This document shows positions 26,103 to 34,493 of a stretch of 64,000 bases of DNA, piece by piece. The notes below the pieces were generated by a model that ran no database searches, was not told where the DNA came from, and was given only the letters and a program-made list of their open reading frames with translations. Origin of the DNA: VRUE01 sp963716735 (GTDB lineage Bacteria; Actinomycetota; Thermoleophilia; Solirubrobacterales; 70-9). Made by a program: the position numbers and the translations under genes. Every line of letters begins with the position of its first letter. Position 1 is the first letter of the stretch. Location: contig OY970321.1 of NCBI GenBank assembly GCA_963716735.1, forward strand, positions 310,001 through 374,000, read 5' to 3'.

Positions 26103-26560
26103 CCTCCGCCCACAACCGCGTCGCCGTCCTGCACGGGGTCAACTTCGACGTGCTCGAGAAGCGCGACCCCGCGGTTTACGGCGGTTTCTCGCTGAGCGAG
26201 CTGGAGATGAGGATCCAGGTCGTCGCCCGCGAGCTCGGCCTCGAAACGCTCTTCTTCCAGACCAACTCCGAGGGTGAGTTCGCCGAATACCTGCACCGCG
26301 CTCCGGAGATGGCCGACTCGATCATCATCAACGCCGGCGCCTGGACCCACTACAGCAGGGCGATCGCCGACGCGCTCGAGTTGACCGGCCTGCCGGCGGT
26401 CGAGGTCCACCTCTCCGATGTCGAGTCACGTCAGGACTGGCGCAGCGAGTCGGTATTCGACGGGTTGGTGCTGGAAAAGATCTCCGGCAAGGGGCCCGAC
26501 GGTTACCGTGACGCGCTCGCGACCCTGGCGCGCCATCTGGACGTCTCCGGCGGCGCATGA
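26099..26560 (+). CDS. aroQ: Type II 3-dehydroquinate dehydratase
   Basis: 153 residues, the typical small dodecamer-forming type. VLHGVNFDVLEKRDPAVYGG replaces the usual HGPNLNLLG-REP segment but keeps the Arg and catalytic Tyr; FFQTNSEGEF, IIINAGAWTHYSRAIADAL (Asn and His region) and EVHLSDVESRQDWRSES follow the family pattern. The N-terminal loop is more divergent than usual. Coupled on both sides by ATGA overlaps. Confidence 0.9.
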   Translation: MTSAHNRVAVLHGVNFDVLEKRDPAVYGGFSLSELEMRIQVVARELGLETLFFQTNSEGEFAEYLHRAPEMADSIIINAGAWTHYSRAIADALELTGLPAVEVHLSDVESRQDWRSESVFDGLVLEKISGKGPDGYRDALATLARHLDVSGGA

Positions 26561-27615
26561 AGGGCCGCGGCGACCGCCTCGCGGGCGTATTGGCCGATCG
26601 CGAGCTTGACCTGGTTTTGGTCACCGAGCTGACCAACGTCCGCTACCTGACCGGCTTTACGGGGACCAACGGCGCCTGCATCTGCGGCCCGGAGACTCGC
26701 CTTTTCCTGACCGACTTCCGTTACACCGAGCGGGCCGCGGCGGAGGTCGAGGGCTGGGAGACGATCACGGTCAGCGACGACTGGCTGGGGGGCATCGCGG
26801 CGCATCTCTCCGGCCGCTTCGGCTTCGAGGACGACCACGTCTCGGTCCGCCTGCTCGAGCGGTTACGGGGAAAACTGGCCGACGGCGTCGAGGCGGTGGC
26901 CGCCGGCGGCGCGGTCGAGAAGCTGCGCCGGGTCAAGGACGAGGGAGAGCTTGCGGCGATCGCCGCCGCTTCTGAGCTGGCCGACGAGGTCTGGACTTGG
27001 AGTGTCGAGCGCGGCCTGGGCGGCCGCTCCGAGCGCGAGGTGGCCCGCGCCGCCGAAGCGCGGATCCGGGAGCTGGGAGGCGACCCTTCCTTTCCGGCGA
27101 TCGTCGCCGCCGGTCCCAACGGGGCGTTGCCGCACGCCGAGCCGGGAGAGCGGCAGATCGAGCATGGAAACCTGGTCGTCTTCGACATGGGAGCGAAGCT
27201 CGACGGTTACTGCTCGGACGGCACTCGGACCTTCGCCGTCGGCGAGCCCGGTGAGCGCGGCCGCGAGGTCTACGAGACGGTGCGGGCTGCACAGGCCGCG
27301 GCGCTCGACGCGGTTGCCGCGGGCCTCGGTGGTGAGGCGCTCGACGCGGTTGCCCGCGAGATGATCGCCGCGGCCGGGTATGGCGAGCGCTTCGGGCACG
27401 GCCTCGGCCACGGCGTCGGACTTGAGGTGCACGAGGCACCGCGCCTCTCGCCACGCTCGGAGGACGTGCTTGCGGCGGGCGAAGTGGTGACGATCGAGCC
27501 GGGCATCTACCTGCCGGGCGAGCTGGGCGTGCGGATCGAGGATTTCGTCGTCGTCACCGAGGGCGGTTGCCGCAATCTCAGCGGCTTGCCCAAAGAGCTT
27601 CAGCTGGTCGAGTAG
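26557..27615 (+). CDS. Xaa-Pro aminopeptidase family protein (M24B)
   Basis: 352 residues. The creatinase-like N-terminal domain (about 1-125, with TELTNVRYLTGFTGTNGA) is followed by the pita-bread M24 domain. Metal ligands are visible in VVFDMGAKLDGYCSDGTRTF (two Asp), FGHGLGHGVGLEVHEAP (His), VVTIEPGIYLPGELGVRIED (two Glu). It probably cleaves the N-terminal residue before proline in the cytoplasm. In many bacteria this gene is directly followed by efp; here four other genes intervene before efp at 31225. Confidence 0.9.
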   Translation: MKGRGDRLAGVLADRELDLVLVTELTNVRYLTGFTGTNGACICGPETRLFLTDFRYTERAAAEVEGWETITVSDDWLGGIAAHLSGRFGFEDDHVSVRLLERLRGKLADGVEAVAAGGAVEKLRRVKDEGELAAIAAASELADEVWTWSVERGLGGRSEREVARAAEARIRELGGDPSFPAIVAAGPNGALPHAEPGERQIEHGNLVVFDMGAKLDGYCSDGTRTFAVGEPGERGREVYETVRAAQAAALDAVAAGLGGEALDAVAREMIAAAGYGERFGHGLGHGVGLEVHEAPRLSPRSEDVLAAGEVVTIEPGIYLPGELGVRIEDFVVVTEGGCRNLSGLPKELQLVE

Positions 27616-27659
27616 CTGCACCCCTAAGCCTGAGGACCGGCAGGGTCGATGCCCTCGCC

Positions 27660-28715
27660 GTGATATCGAGCACGAGCACAAGCCGACCGACGGCCGCGTC
27701 GCTGCTCGCGGCGCGCGACGACGCTCGCCGCGAGCGCCTGCTCGACATGGAGGTGAGGCTGCGTCCCTACCGCTTCGCCTGCTTCGCGATCCTTGCCCTG
27801 GCGCTCGCTTCGGTGGGCGCCGAGATCGGCTGGTGGTGGATCGCCCCGCTTCTAGCCGGCCTCGGCGGCTTCGCCGTCGCCGACAGGTTCATGGGCAGCA
27901 GCGAGCACCCGGCGCTCTGGGTGGCGGCCGCCTGGGGAATCCTGCCGCTGCTCCTTGCCGATGCCGTCGCCGTCACCGGCGGCGCTTCGAGCCCGGTGCT
28001 GATGTGGTTCGCGCTGCCCGCGGTGACCCTTGGCGCGCGGTTCTCCACCCGGGGGACGGCCATTGGCACCGCCTACATTCTCGCCCTGCTCTTGGCCAGC
28101 ACGGTCGGACTCAGTCCGGCGGCGGCATCCGCTCACCACCAGGAGGTGGTCGCCGCTGTCGCGCTGGTCCTCAGCGCGGTGATCCTCTCCGGTGCTCTGG
28201 TCGAGTCCGACCGGGCCCACCGGCGCCGCGCGACGCTCGACCCGTTGACGGGCCTCTTCAATCGCTCCGCGCTAGAGCAGCGGCTGGGCGAGCTCGACGG
28301 TCAGTCGACCAGGGAGGGGGGCCTGAATCACGCGCTGCTTCTCTGCGACCTCGACAATTTCAAGCGGGTCAACGATCGGCTCGGACACGCGGCCGGCGAC
28401 GAGGTGCTGCGGGACGTCGCCCACACGATGCGCACCAACCTGCGCGCCGGCGACTCGATCTACCGGGTCGGAGGCGAGGAGATCCTGGTCGTCCTGCCTG
28501 GAACGACGCAAGCCGACGCCCTGGGGGTCGCCGAGCGGCTGCGGCTTGCGGTGCGCGAGCGCCGCCCCGCCGGGGCTTCGGTGACGGTCAGCATCGGCGT
28601 CGCCGTTTCCCAGCACGGCCCGCTCGAAAGCGACGTGCTGGTCAGCCTGGCCGACGAGGCGCTCTACTCCGCCAAGGCGGCAGGGCGCGACTGCGTTGTG
28701 GTCTGTGCCAACTGA
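27660..28715 (+). CDS. Membrane GGDEF-domain diguanylate cyclase
   Basis: About 351 residues. Four to five membrane helices (about 40-175) are followed by a GGDEF domain: DPLTGLFNRSALEQRL, LLLCDLDNFKRVNDRLGHAA (metal-binding Asp) and RVGGEEILVVLPG. The signature reads GGEEI where GGEEF or GGDEF is usual; the metal and catalytic acidic residues are kept, so activity is plausible. It would make cyclic di-GMP in response to an unknown membrane signal. The start is uncertain: GTG 27660 lies 45 bases after the peptidase stop; ATG 27747 is an alternative just before the first helix. Confidence 0.8.
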   Translation: MISSTSTSRPTAASLLAARDDARRERLLDMEVRLRPYRFACFAILALALASVGAEIGWWWIAPLLAGLGGFAVADRFMGSSEHPALWVAAAWGILPLLLADAVAVTGGASSPVLMWFALPAVTLGARFSTRGTAIGTAYILALLLASTVGLSPAAASAHHQEVVAAVALVLSAVILSGALVESDRAHRRRATLDPLTGLFNRSALEQRLGELDGQSTREGGLNHALLLCDLDNFKRVNDRLGHAAGDEVLRDVAHTMRTNLRAGDSIYRVGGEEILVVLPGTTQADALGVAERLRLAVRERRPAGASVTVSIGVAVSQHGPLESDVLVSLADEALYSAKAAGRDCVVVCAN

Positions 28716-28730
28716 ATCCCGCGGGAGGCT

Positions 28731-29780
28731 TCAGCGGCTGAGGTCGACGTCGGCCTGCAGGCGTGCCGCGAAGGCGGCGATCAGCTCGACGGTCGCCTCG
28801 AGGTCGCCGAGGTCGCAGAGCTCGACCGGCGAGTGCATGTAGCGCAGCGGAATCGAGACCAGGCCGGTGGGGATGCCCGAGCGCGAAATCTGGATCGAGT
28901 CGGCGTCGGTGCTGGTGCCCCGACCGCTGGCGCTGACCGTGTAGTCGATCCCGGCGTCCTCCGCGGTTTCGACCAGCAGCTCGAACACCTTCGGCGAGAG
29001 CGTCGAGCCGCGACCGATCGCCGGACCGGAGCCGAGCGGATGACTGCCGACCTCCTTCTCGTCGACGCCGGGCGCATCGGTGGCGTGGGTGACGTCGATC
29101 GCGACGGCGAGGTCGGGACGCACCTCGAAGGCGGACGTGCGCGCGCCGAACAGCCCGATCTCCTCCTGGACGGCGGCGATGGCGGCGTAGCTGCCGCTCA
29201 GCGAGTCGCGCTCGTGGCAGCGGCGCAGCGCCTCAAGCGCCACGTATGCGCCCAGCCGGTTGTCCATCGCGCGCGAGACGAGCCGGTCGCCGGCCAGGCG
29301 CACGGGCTCGGCGGCGATCACGACCGGGTCGCCGATGCGGATCAGCGCGGCAGCCTCGTCGCGATCGGCCGCGCCGACGTCGATGTGGAGGCCCTTCAGC
29401 TCGACCACCTTCTTGCGCTGGTCGGGCTCGAGCAGGTGGATCGGCTTGCGGCCGACGACACCGGGAACGAGCCCGTCGCGGCCCCGTACCTCGACCCGTT
29501 GGCCGACCAGGATCTGCGGGTCCCAGCCGCCGATCGGGGCGAACCAGAGGAAGCCCTTCTCGTCGATGTGGGTGACGACGAGCCCGATCTCGTCGATATG
29601 GCCGACCACGGCGAGCAGCGGCGACTCCTCGCCGACCCGGGCGATCGATGAGCCGAGCCCGTCGGCGGAGAGCGTGGCGAAGGAAGCTTCGTCTCGCCAG
29701 ATGGCCGCGGCGGGCCCCTCGTGCCCTGAGGGCGCTCCGGCGCGAAGCAGTTTGTCCAGCAGTGGGGGGATCTCGGCCAT
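28731..29780 (-). CDS. M42 family metallo-aminopeptidase/endoglucanase-like
   Basis: 349 residues of the M42 (FrvX/TET-like) family, large self-assembling di-metal aminopeptidases of the cytoplasm. The ligands are visible in order: VVGHIDEIGLVV (His, Asp), SRAMDNRLGAYVALEAL (bridging Asp), VQEEIGLFGARTSA (catalytic Glu pair), AIDVTHATDAP (Asp) and RYMHSPVELC (His). RAGAPSGHEG opens the domain. I start at ATG 29780 because sequence further upstream belongs to the antisense strand of the SDR gene. It is convergent with the diguanylate cyclase gene. Confidence 0.9.
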   Translation of the reverse strand: MAEIPPLLDKLLRAGAPSGHEGPAAAIWRDEASFATLSADGLGSSIARVGEESPLLAVVGHIDEIGLVVTHIDEKGFLWFAPIGGWDPQILVGQRVEVRGRDGLVPGVVGRKPIHLLEPDQRKKVVELKGLHIDVGAADRDEAAALIRIGDPVVIAAEPVRLAGDRLVSRAMDNRLGAYVALEALRRCHERDSLSGSYAAIAAVQEEIGLFGARTSAFEVRPDLAVAIDVTHATDAPGVDEKEVGSHPLGSGPAIGRGSTLSPKVFELLVETAEDAGIDYTVSASGRGTSTDADSIQISRSGIPTGLVSIPLRYMHSPVELCDLGDLEATVELIAAFAARLQADVDLSR

Positions 29781-29859
29781 TACGAAGGCGCAGTATGTCG
29801 AGTCGAACAGACGCACGCGATCAGCCGTCGAATAGTTTTCCCGGGTGGAGAAAAACCGC

Positions 29860-30654
29860 ATGACCGCGTTGATCACGGGAGCGTCGAGCGGCATCGGTGA
29901 GGCGACCGCGAAGCGGCTCGCGCGGGAGCCGGGCGCTGAGCTGATCCTGGTTGCTCGTCGTGGGGAGCGCCTGAAGGCGCTGGCCGAGTCCCTGCCCTGC
30001 GAAGCGAGCTGGCTCGCCGCCGACCTGACCGAGTCCGACGCCCCGGAGCGGATACGCGCGCACGTCGCCGAGCACCACGGTGGCGCCCTCAACCTCCTCG
30101 TCGACAACGCCGGCGCCTCCTGGCGCGGCTCCTTCGCCGACGCCGGCTACGAGAACGTGCATCGCCACATGGAGATCAACTTCGACGCGGTCGTTCGCCT
30201 CACCGAGGCCCTGCTGCCGGCGCTGCGATCCTCGACGCCGAGCGCCGTCGTCAACATCGCGAGCACCGCCGGGCGGGTCGCGCGGGCGCGAACCGGCTCC
30301 TACTCGGCGAGCAAGTTCGCGCTGATCGGCTGGACGGACGCCCTCTACGCCGAGGAGCGACCCCACGGAGTCCACGTCGGCATGGTGCTGCCCGGTTTCA
30401 TCGAGACCGAGGGGTTCCCCGCGACGGAGCTGCGCGAGCGGGCGTTGACCCGCTGGACGGTGTCCAAGCCGGAGAAGGTTGCCGAGGCGATAGTCGAGTG
30501 CGGCCTGCGCGGCAAGGCGGAGCGCTACGTGCCGCGTCCCTACGCGCTGGCCGCGGTTGCTCGCATCCTTCTGCCGGGGTTGGTCCGTCGTGTCCTCTCC
30601 GGCGCCGCCGCCTCGAGCTTGACCACCAGCACCGCGGCGGAATCGCGGGACTGA
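29860..30654 (+). CDS. Short-chain dehydrogenase/reductase
   Basis: About 264 residues of classical SDR. TALITGASSGIGEATAKRLA is the nucleotide-binding motif, NLLVDNAGASW the NAG motif, and NIASTAGRVARARTGSYSAS with SKFAL supplies Ser, Tyr and Lys of the active site. The hydrophobic, basic C-terminus suggests membrane association, and its length fits the group acting on fatty or lipid-like substrates. Arg-rich N-terminal residues after the loop (LVARRGERL) favour NADP(H). GGTGGAG nine bases before ATG 29860 supports that start over GTG 29845. Divergent from the M42 peptidase. Confidence 0.85.
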   Translation: MTALITGASSGIGEATAKRLAREPGAELILVARRGERLKALAESLPCEASWLAADLTESDAPERIRAHVAEHHGGALNLLVDNAGASWRGSFADAGYENVHRHMEINFDAVVRLTEALLPALRSSTPSAVVNIASTAGRVARARTGSYSASKFALIGWTDALYAEERPHGVHVGMVLPGFIETEGFPATELRERALTRWTVSKPEKVAEAIVECGLRGKAERYVPRPYALAAVARILLPGLVRRVLSGAAASSLTTSTAAESRD

Positions 30655-30676
30655 AGCCCTCACGAGGAGGGCGGCG

Positions 30677-31171
30677 TCAGGTCCCTTTGATGTGGCTGAA
30701 GCGGCAGTATTGGAAGTGGAAGACGATGCTGGTGTTGTTTGCCGAGAGTCCGCTGCGTTCGGCCAGGATCGACTCGTGCGTGGCTTTGATCTTTTCGCCG
30801 GCCTTGTAGTACTTGCCGACGTTGCGCAGGCGCTGCTTCAGCAGCCGCATCGAGCTGAACCACCGTTCGACCCGTCGCTCGTCGGCGGGCGGGGCCGGAA
30901 TCGGCGCCAGCTGCGCGATCAGCTTGCCGACAGAGCCCGAGACTTCGATGAACTGCTCGCCCGCCAGCGCCAGCTTGTCCTTGTTGACGCGGTCCCTGGC
31001 CCCGGCCATGATCTTTTCGTTGGCCTTCCGGTTCGCCTGGCAGATCGGCTCGGCCTGCGCCTTGTAGCTTTCCCGCGTCTGTTCTTCACCAGCGGCAAGC
31101 GGCGCGATGGCAAGCATCGCGATGGCAATCGCAGCGAATGTCCCCAGCGGTCCCTTCATCTCCCAGGCCAT
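30677..31171 (-). CDS. Secreted helical protein, function unknown
   Basis: 164 residues. It has a signal peptide (basic start, hydrophobic FAAIAIAMLAIAPLAAG) followed by a mostly helical, lysine- and arginine-rich domain with two cysteines (PICQANRKAN and HFQYCRFSH) that could form a disulfide outside the membrane. No family was recognised with certainty. It is divergent from efp, with only 53 bases between the two starts. Confidence 0.65.
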   Translation of the reverse strand: MAWEMKGPLGTFAAIAIAMLAIAPLAAGEEQTRESYKAQAEPICQANRKANEKIMAGARDRVNKDKLALAGEQFIEVSGSVGKLIAQLAPIPAPPADERRVERWFSSMRLLKQRLRNVGKYYKAGEKIKATHESILAERSGLSANNTSIVFHFQYCRFSHIKGT

Positions 31172-31224
31172 CCTAGGTTAGTGGGTGGCGCCCGCAGGCC
31201 CGTCCACGGTTAGGATTCACCGCC

Positions 31225-31785
31225 GTGATCTCGACCAACCAATTCAAGAACGGCAGCCACATCGAAATCGACGGATCGGTCTTCAAGATCCTCGAGTTCC
31301 AGCACGTCAAGCCCGGCAAGGGAGGGGCGTTCGTGCGGACGAAGCTGCGCAAGCTCGAGGACGGCTCGGTGCAGGACAAGACCTTCAGGGCGGGGGAGAA
31401 GTTCAGGCCGGTCCATACCGAGTCGCGCAAGATGCAGTACCTCTACGACTCCGGGGATGCAGCTGTCTTCATGGACAGCAACAACTACGAGCAGATCGAG
31501 ATCCCCAGCCAGATCGTCGGCGAGTCGATGCGCTGGGTGCTTCCCAACGACGAGGTCGACGTCCTCTTCGTCGACGAATCCCCGAGCGACGTCCAGGTCG
31601 CCAGCGCGGTCGAGATGAAGGTGACGCAGACCGATCCGGGTGTGAAGGGCGACACGGCCTCCGGTGGCGGCACCAAGCCGGCGACGCTCGAGTCGGGCGT
31701 GATCGTGCAGGTGCCCCTCTTCATCGACGAGGGCGAGACGATCCGAGTCGACACCGACAGCGCCAAGTACATCTCCCGCGCCTAA
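31225..31785 (+). CDS. efp: Elongation factor P
   Basis: 186 residues in three beta-barrel domains. The tip loop reads VKPGKGGAFVRTKL, with Lys32 in place to act at the peptidyl transferase centre. No lysylation genes (epmA, epmB) are seen here, and actinobacterial EF-P is often unmodified. The C-terminal signature VPLFIDEGETIRVDTDSAKY is complete. EF-P rescues ribosomes stalled on polyproline. GTG 31225 start. Repeat B1 begins 31 bases after the stop. Confidence 0.96.
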   Translation: MISTNQFKNGSHIEIDGSVFKILEFQHVKPGKGGAFVRTKLRKLEDGSVQDKTFRAGEKFRPVHTESRKMQYLYDSGDAAVFMDSNNYEQIEIPSQIVGESMRWVLPNDEVDVLFVDESPSDVQVASAVEMKVTQTDPGVKGDTASGGGTKPATLESGVIVQVPLFIDEGETIRVDTDSAKYISRA

Positions 31786-31816
31786 CGGCTGATCCTGCCC
31801 ATCCCCAGCGGGGGTA

Positions 31817-31964
31817 GGTGGGATGGCGGGTGCGCCTCTGCGTGAATTGATACCCCAGCGCTGCGCGCTGGGGTGAATCTGGTGCGCGGCTTCGCCGCGC
31901 GGGAGCCGGATTGCATTTCCGCCGCTTCGCGACATTCCCGCAGAGGCGCACCCGCCATCCCACC
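31817..31964 (+). repeat. Family B three-hairpin element, copy B1
   Basis: Outer arms 31817-31842 and 31939-31964 are a perfect 26-base inverted repeat. Between them are three hairpins: ACCCCAGCGC-TGC-GCGCTGGGGT, GCGCGGC-TTC-GCCGCGC, then after GGATTGCAT a short CGC-TTC-GCG stem and ACATTC. The core aligns with copies at 61024 and, reversed, 61290. It lies between efp and nusB in the direction of transcription. The rest of the 317-base gap shows nothing else clear. Confidence 0.8.
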
Positions 31965-32102
31965 AAGTCACCTCAGCTTCGAGCCTGAACCATGCCGGTG
32001 ATCGAGTAGCGAGGAAGGCCAGCCTTCCTCGTCGGGGGGCGGTGGAATCGGCTGTCTAGGCTCTGGCTCGCTGCCGGCCGCCCGAAGCGCGAGAATAGGC
32101 CG

Positions 32103-32489
32103 ATGCGCAGATCCGACCAGCGACGCGACGCCGTCTTCGCCTGTTATCAGCGTGACGTTACCGGCCGCCCGTTGGGGGAGCTGCTGGAGGATGCCCGCCC
32201 CTTCACCCGCGAGCTGGCCGAGGCGGTCGAGTCCCACCGCGAGGAGCTCGACGCGACGATCGGCAGCCACGCGCGCGGCTGGGAGCTGAAGCGGATCGCC
32301 CCACTGGAGCTGAACGTGATGCGGGTCGCTCTGCATGAGATCGAGCACAGCGAGGACGTGCCCGACGAGGTGGCGATCGATGAGGCGGTCGAGATCGCCA
32401 AGGAGTACTGCGGCGCCGACGCGCCCGGCTTCGTCAACGGGATCCTCGGCGCGATCGTGCGCGAGCGCCAGGGCGGGGCGGTGACGTGA
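32103..32489 (+). CDS. nusB: Transcription antitermination factor NusB
   Basis: 128 residues, all-helical, the usual size. QRRDAVFACYQRDVTG opens the fold; LKRIAPLELNVMRVALHEIE, DVPDEVAIDEAVEIAKEYCG and the ending GFVNGILGAIVRE are the conserved NusB stretches. NusB with S10 binds boxA RNA in rRNA antitermination complexes. Stop overlaps scpB (GTGA). Confidence 0.93.
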   Translation: MRRSDQRRDAVFACYQRDVTGRPLGELLEDARPFTRELAEAVESHREELDATIGSHARGWELKRIAPLELNVMRVALHEIEHSEDVPDEVAIDEAVEIAKEYCGADAPGFVNGILGAIVRERQGGAVT

Positions 32490-33058
32490 GCGACCTCAGC
32501 CGCACGATCGAGGCGCTGCTCTTCCTCTCCCCGCAGCCGGTGTCAGTGGCCGACCTCGCCGAGGCGACCGAGGCGACCGAGGGTCAGATCGCGGAGGCGA
32601 TCGACCTCCTGCGCGAGGACCTCGCCGAGGGGCGCCGCGGGATCGTCCTGCGTGACGTCGCCGGCGGCGTCGCGCTGGCCAGCAACCCCTCCAGCGAGGA
32701 GGCGGCGCGGCGGCTGCTGGCCAAGCCGCGAACTCCGCCGCTGACCCAGGCGCAGGCGGAGACGCTCTCGATCGTCGCCTACCTGCAGCCGGTCTCACGA
32801 CCCGAGGTGGCGCGCATCCGCGGTGTCTCCTCGGAGTCGGCGGTGCAGACGCTGGCCGAGCGCGGCCTGATCGAGGAGTCGGGACGCTCGCAGTTCGGTG
32901 CCGCCCTGTTCAAGACGACCGAGCTGTTCGAACGCCTCTTCGGCCTCACCGGTCTCGACCAGCTGCCCGATCCCTCGCAGTTCGATCCGACCCCGGAGGA
33001 CGAGCGCGAGCTGCGCGAGCGCCTGCTCAAGGCAGGGGAACAGCGGGCTGAGCCATGA
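32486..33058 (+). CDS. scpB: Segregation and condensation protein B
   Basis: 190 residues with two winged helices. The start IEALLFLSPQPVSVADLAEA, the middle LTQAQAETLSIVAYLQPVSR with VARIRGVSSESAVQTLAERG, and FKTTELFERLFGLTGLDQLP are typical of ScpB, the kleisin partner of SMC-ScpA. No scpA is in the window, although the two are usually adjacent. It is separated from the following gene by a long inverted repeat. Confidence 0.93.
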   Translation: MSDLSRTIEALLFLSPQPVSVADLAEATEATEGQIAEAIDLLREDLAEGRRGIVLRDVAGGVALASNPSSEEAARRLLAKPRTPPLTQAQAETLSIVAYLQPVSRPEVARIRGVSSESAVQTLAERGLIEESGRSQFGAALFKTTELFERLFGLTGLDQLPDPSQFDPTPEDERELRERLLKAGEQRAEP

Positions 33059-33063
33059 GGTGG

Positions 33064-33129
33064 GGGAGCCGGAGGAGGTCCCGTCGGAGCAACAGCGGGG
33101 AGGCTCCGTCGGGACCTCCCCCGGCTCCC
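33064..33129. repeat. Long inverted repeat between scpB and the pseudouridine synthase gene
   Basis: Arms 33064-33088 and 33105-33129 (25 bases) pair with two mismatches around a 16-base loop. It sits in the 76 bases between the scpB stop and GTG 33135. As RNA it would form a very stable hairpin just before the start codon, so it could be a terminator, an attenuator or a processing site. Its sequence is unrelated to the family A and B cores. Confidence 0.65.
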
Positions 33130-33134
33130 ATCTC

Positions 33135-33830
33135 GTGAGGCTCGCGAAGTTCCTGGCGCACGGAGGCGTCGCTTCGAGGCGGAAAGCTGAGGTGATCATT
33201 GCGGCGGGGCGGATTACCGTCGGCGGTGAGGTGGTGCGTGATCCTGCCCGCGACGTGGGGGAGGGCGACGACGTGCGTGTCGACGGCAGCCCGGTAGGGG
33301 TGGAGCCGCGCGAGGTCTGGGCGGTCAACAAGCCGGCCGGCGTTGTTTCGACCGCGCGCGAGCCCGGCAGCCGGCCGGCGGTGGTCGAGCTTGTCGATTC
33401 GAAGGCCCGCCTCTATCCGGTGGGCCGTCTCGACGCTGACTCGACCGGCCTGCTGCTGCTGACCAACGACGGCGCCCTGGCGAATCGACTGATGCACCCC
33501 CGCTATGAAGTGCGGAAGGCCTACCGGGCGCAGCTGCGTCGCCCGCCCGCCGAGGCGGACCTGCGCCGCCTGGCGAGCGGGGTCCAGCTCGACGATGGGC
33601 CGACGGCACCGGCCGAGGTGCGCGCCCTGGGTGAGCGTGAGATAGAGATCGTCCTGCGCGAGGGTCGCAACCGCCAGGTGCGGCGCATGGCCGAAGCCGT
33701 CGGCAACAACGTCGTCGCGCTGCGGCGGGTCCGCTTCGGCCCGATCGAGCTGGGCGACCTCCCGGTCGGCAAGGCGCGGCGCCTCTCGGCGGGTGAGCTG
33801 GCGGCGCTCTCCCAGCAGGGCTCGGACTGA
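33135..33830 (+). CDS. RluB-like 23S rRNA pseudouridine synthase
   Basis: 231 residues: an N-terminal S4 RNA-binding domain (VRLAKFLAHGGVASRRKAEV) and a RsuA/RluB/E/F-type catalytic domain with NKPAGVVSTA, YPVGRLDADSTGLLLLTNDG (catalytic Asp in GRLDADS), KAYRAQL and LREGRNRQVRRMAEAVG. It probably modifies the large-subunit rRNA near the peptidyl transferase centre. GTG 33135 gives the usual S4 start; GTG 33060 in the same frame would translate through the inverted repeat. Often found behind scpB. Confidence 0.9.
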   Translation: MRLAKFLAHGGVASRRKAEVIIAAGRITVGGEVVRDPARDVGEGDDVRVDGSPVGVEPREVWAVNKPAGVVSTAREPGSRPAVVELVDSKARLYPVGRLDADSTGLLLLTNDGALANRLMHPRYEVRKAYRAQLRRPPAEADLRRLASGVQLDDGPTAPAEVRALGEREIEIVLREGRNRQVRRMAEAVGNNVVALRRVRFGPIELGDLPVGKARRLSAGELAALSQQGSD

Positions 33831-33839
33831 GAGGCCGGC

Positions 33840-34493
33840 TCAGCCCACGGAGGTGAAGCGGCGCCGGTTGGCACCCGGCGCCGGCTGGACCGCGAGCATC
33901 AGCGTGAGGTTGATCGAGGCGATGCCGAGCGTGTGCGTGACGCCGGCCTGTTCGCCTTTCGAGACCGAAGCGGTTTTGTGGCAGATCTGCGGCGAGTCGG
34001 CCTGGTCGCCGTCCTCGGTCCAGCCGGCGGCGGGGGAGGCGAGGGAGCCGTTGTCGTTGAACACCCCGGAGAGCAGCAGGCATTCGTCGACCGTCGTGGT
34101 CAGTCCTCCGACCACGGCGTTTTTCGAGGAGGCGTTTTCTTTGAAGCCGGCTCCGCTCTGCGCGTTGATCGGCGATTCTGCTTTGGCTCCGGCGATCGCC
34201 TCGATCGCGCCGGAATTGCGTTTGTTCGCGCCGCCCCAGGTGAGCGTGTAGGTCGTCGTTTTGCCGTCCCAGGCGGGCAGTGCGAAGCAGACCGCGACCC
34301 AGCCTTCGCTCGCCTGCGTGGTTTCCGCGACCTTCGTCCAGCCGGTGAGCGAGAAGGTGATGCCGGTCGCCTCGATGTATGCCCAGATCAGCAGCAGGTC
34401 GCCAGGGGCTGCCGATGCCGGCACGGTGTACACGCGAGTCGTCCCGCCGGTCCCCGGCAGCATCGTGATCGCGCGGAACGCGGGAGCGGCCAC
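33840..34493 (-). CDS. Beta-rich protein of tail-fibre/virion style, unknown
   Basis: 217 residues with no signal peptide or membrane helix. It has alternating beta strands rich in Thr, Gly, Ala and aromatic residues (VYTVPASAAPGDLLLIWAYI, TTYTLTWGGANKRNSGAIEA, ASINLTLMLAVQPAP), which is the style of phage tail-associated or surface-exposed beta-sandwich modules. Not assigned to a family. Its GTG start abuts the stop of the deacetylase gene, and both run against the surrounding operons, so they form a two-gene cassette. Confidence 0.55.
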   Translation of the reverse strand: MAAPAFRAITMLPGTGGTTRVYTVPASAAPGDLLLIWAYIEATGITFSLTGWTKVAETTQASEGWVAVCFALPAWDGKTTTYTLTWGGANKRNSGAIEAIAGAKAESPINAQSGAGFKENASSKNAVVGGLTTTVDECLLLSGVFNDNGSLASPAAGWTEDGDQADSPQICHKTASVSKGEQAGVTHTLGIASINLTLMLAVQPAPGANRRRFTSVG

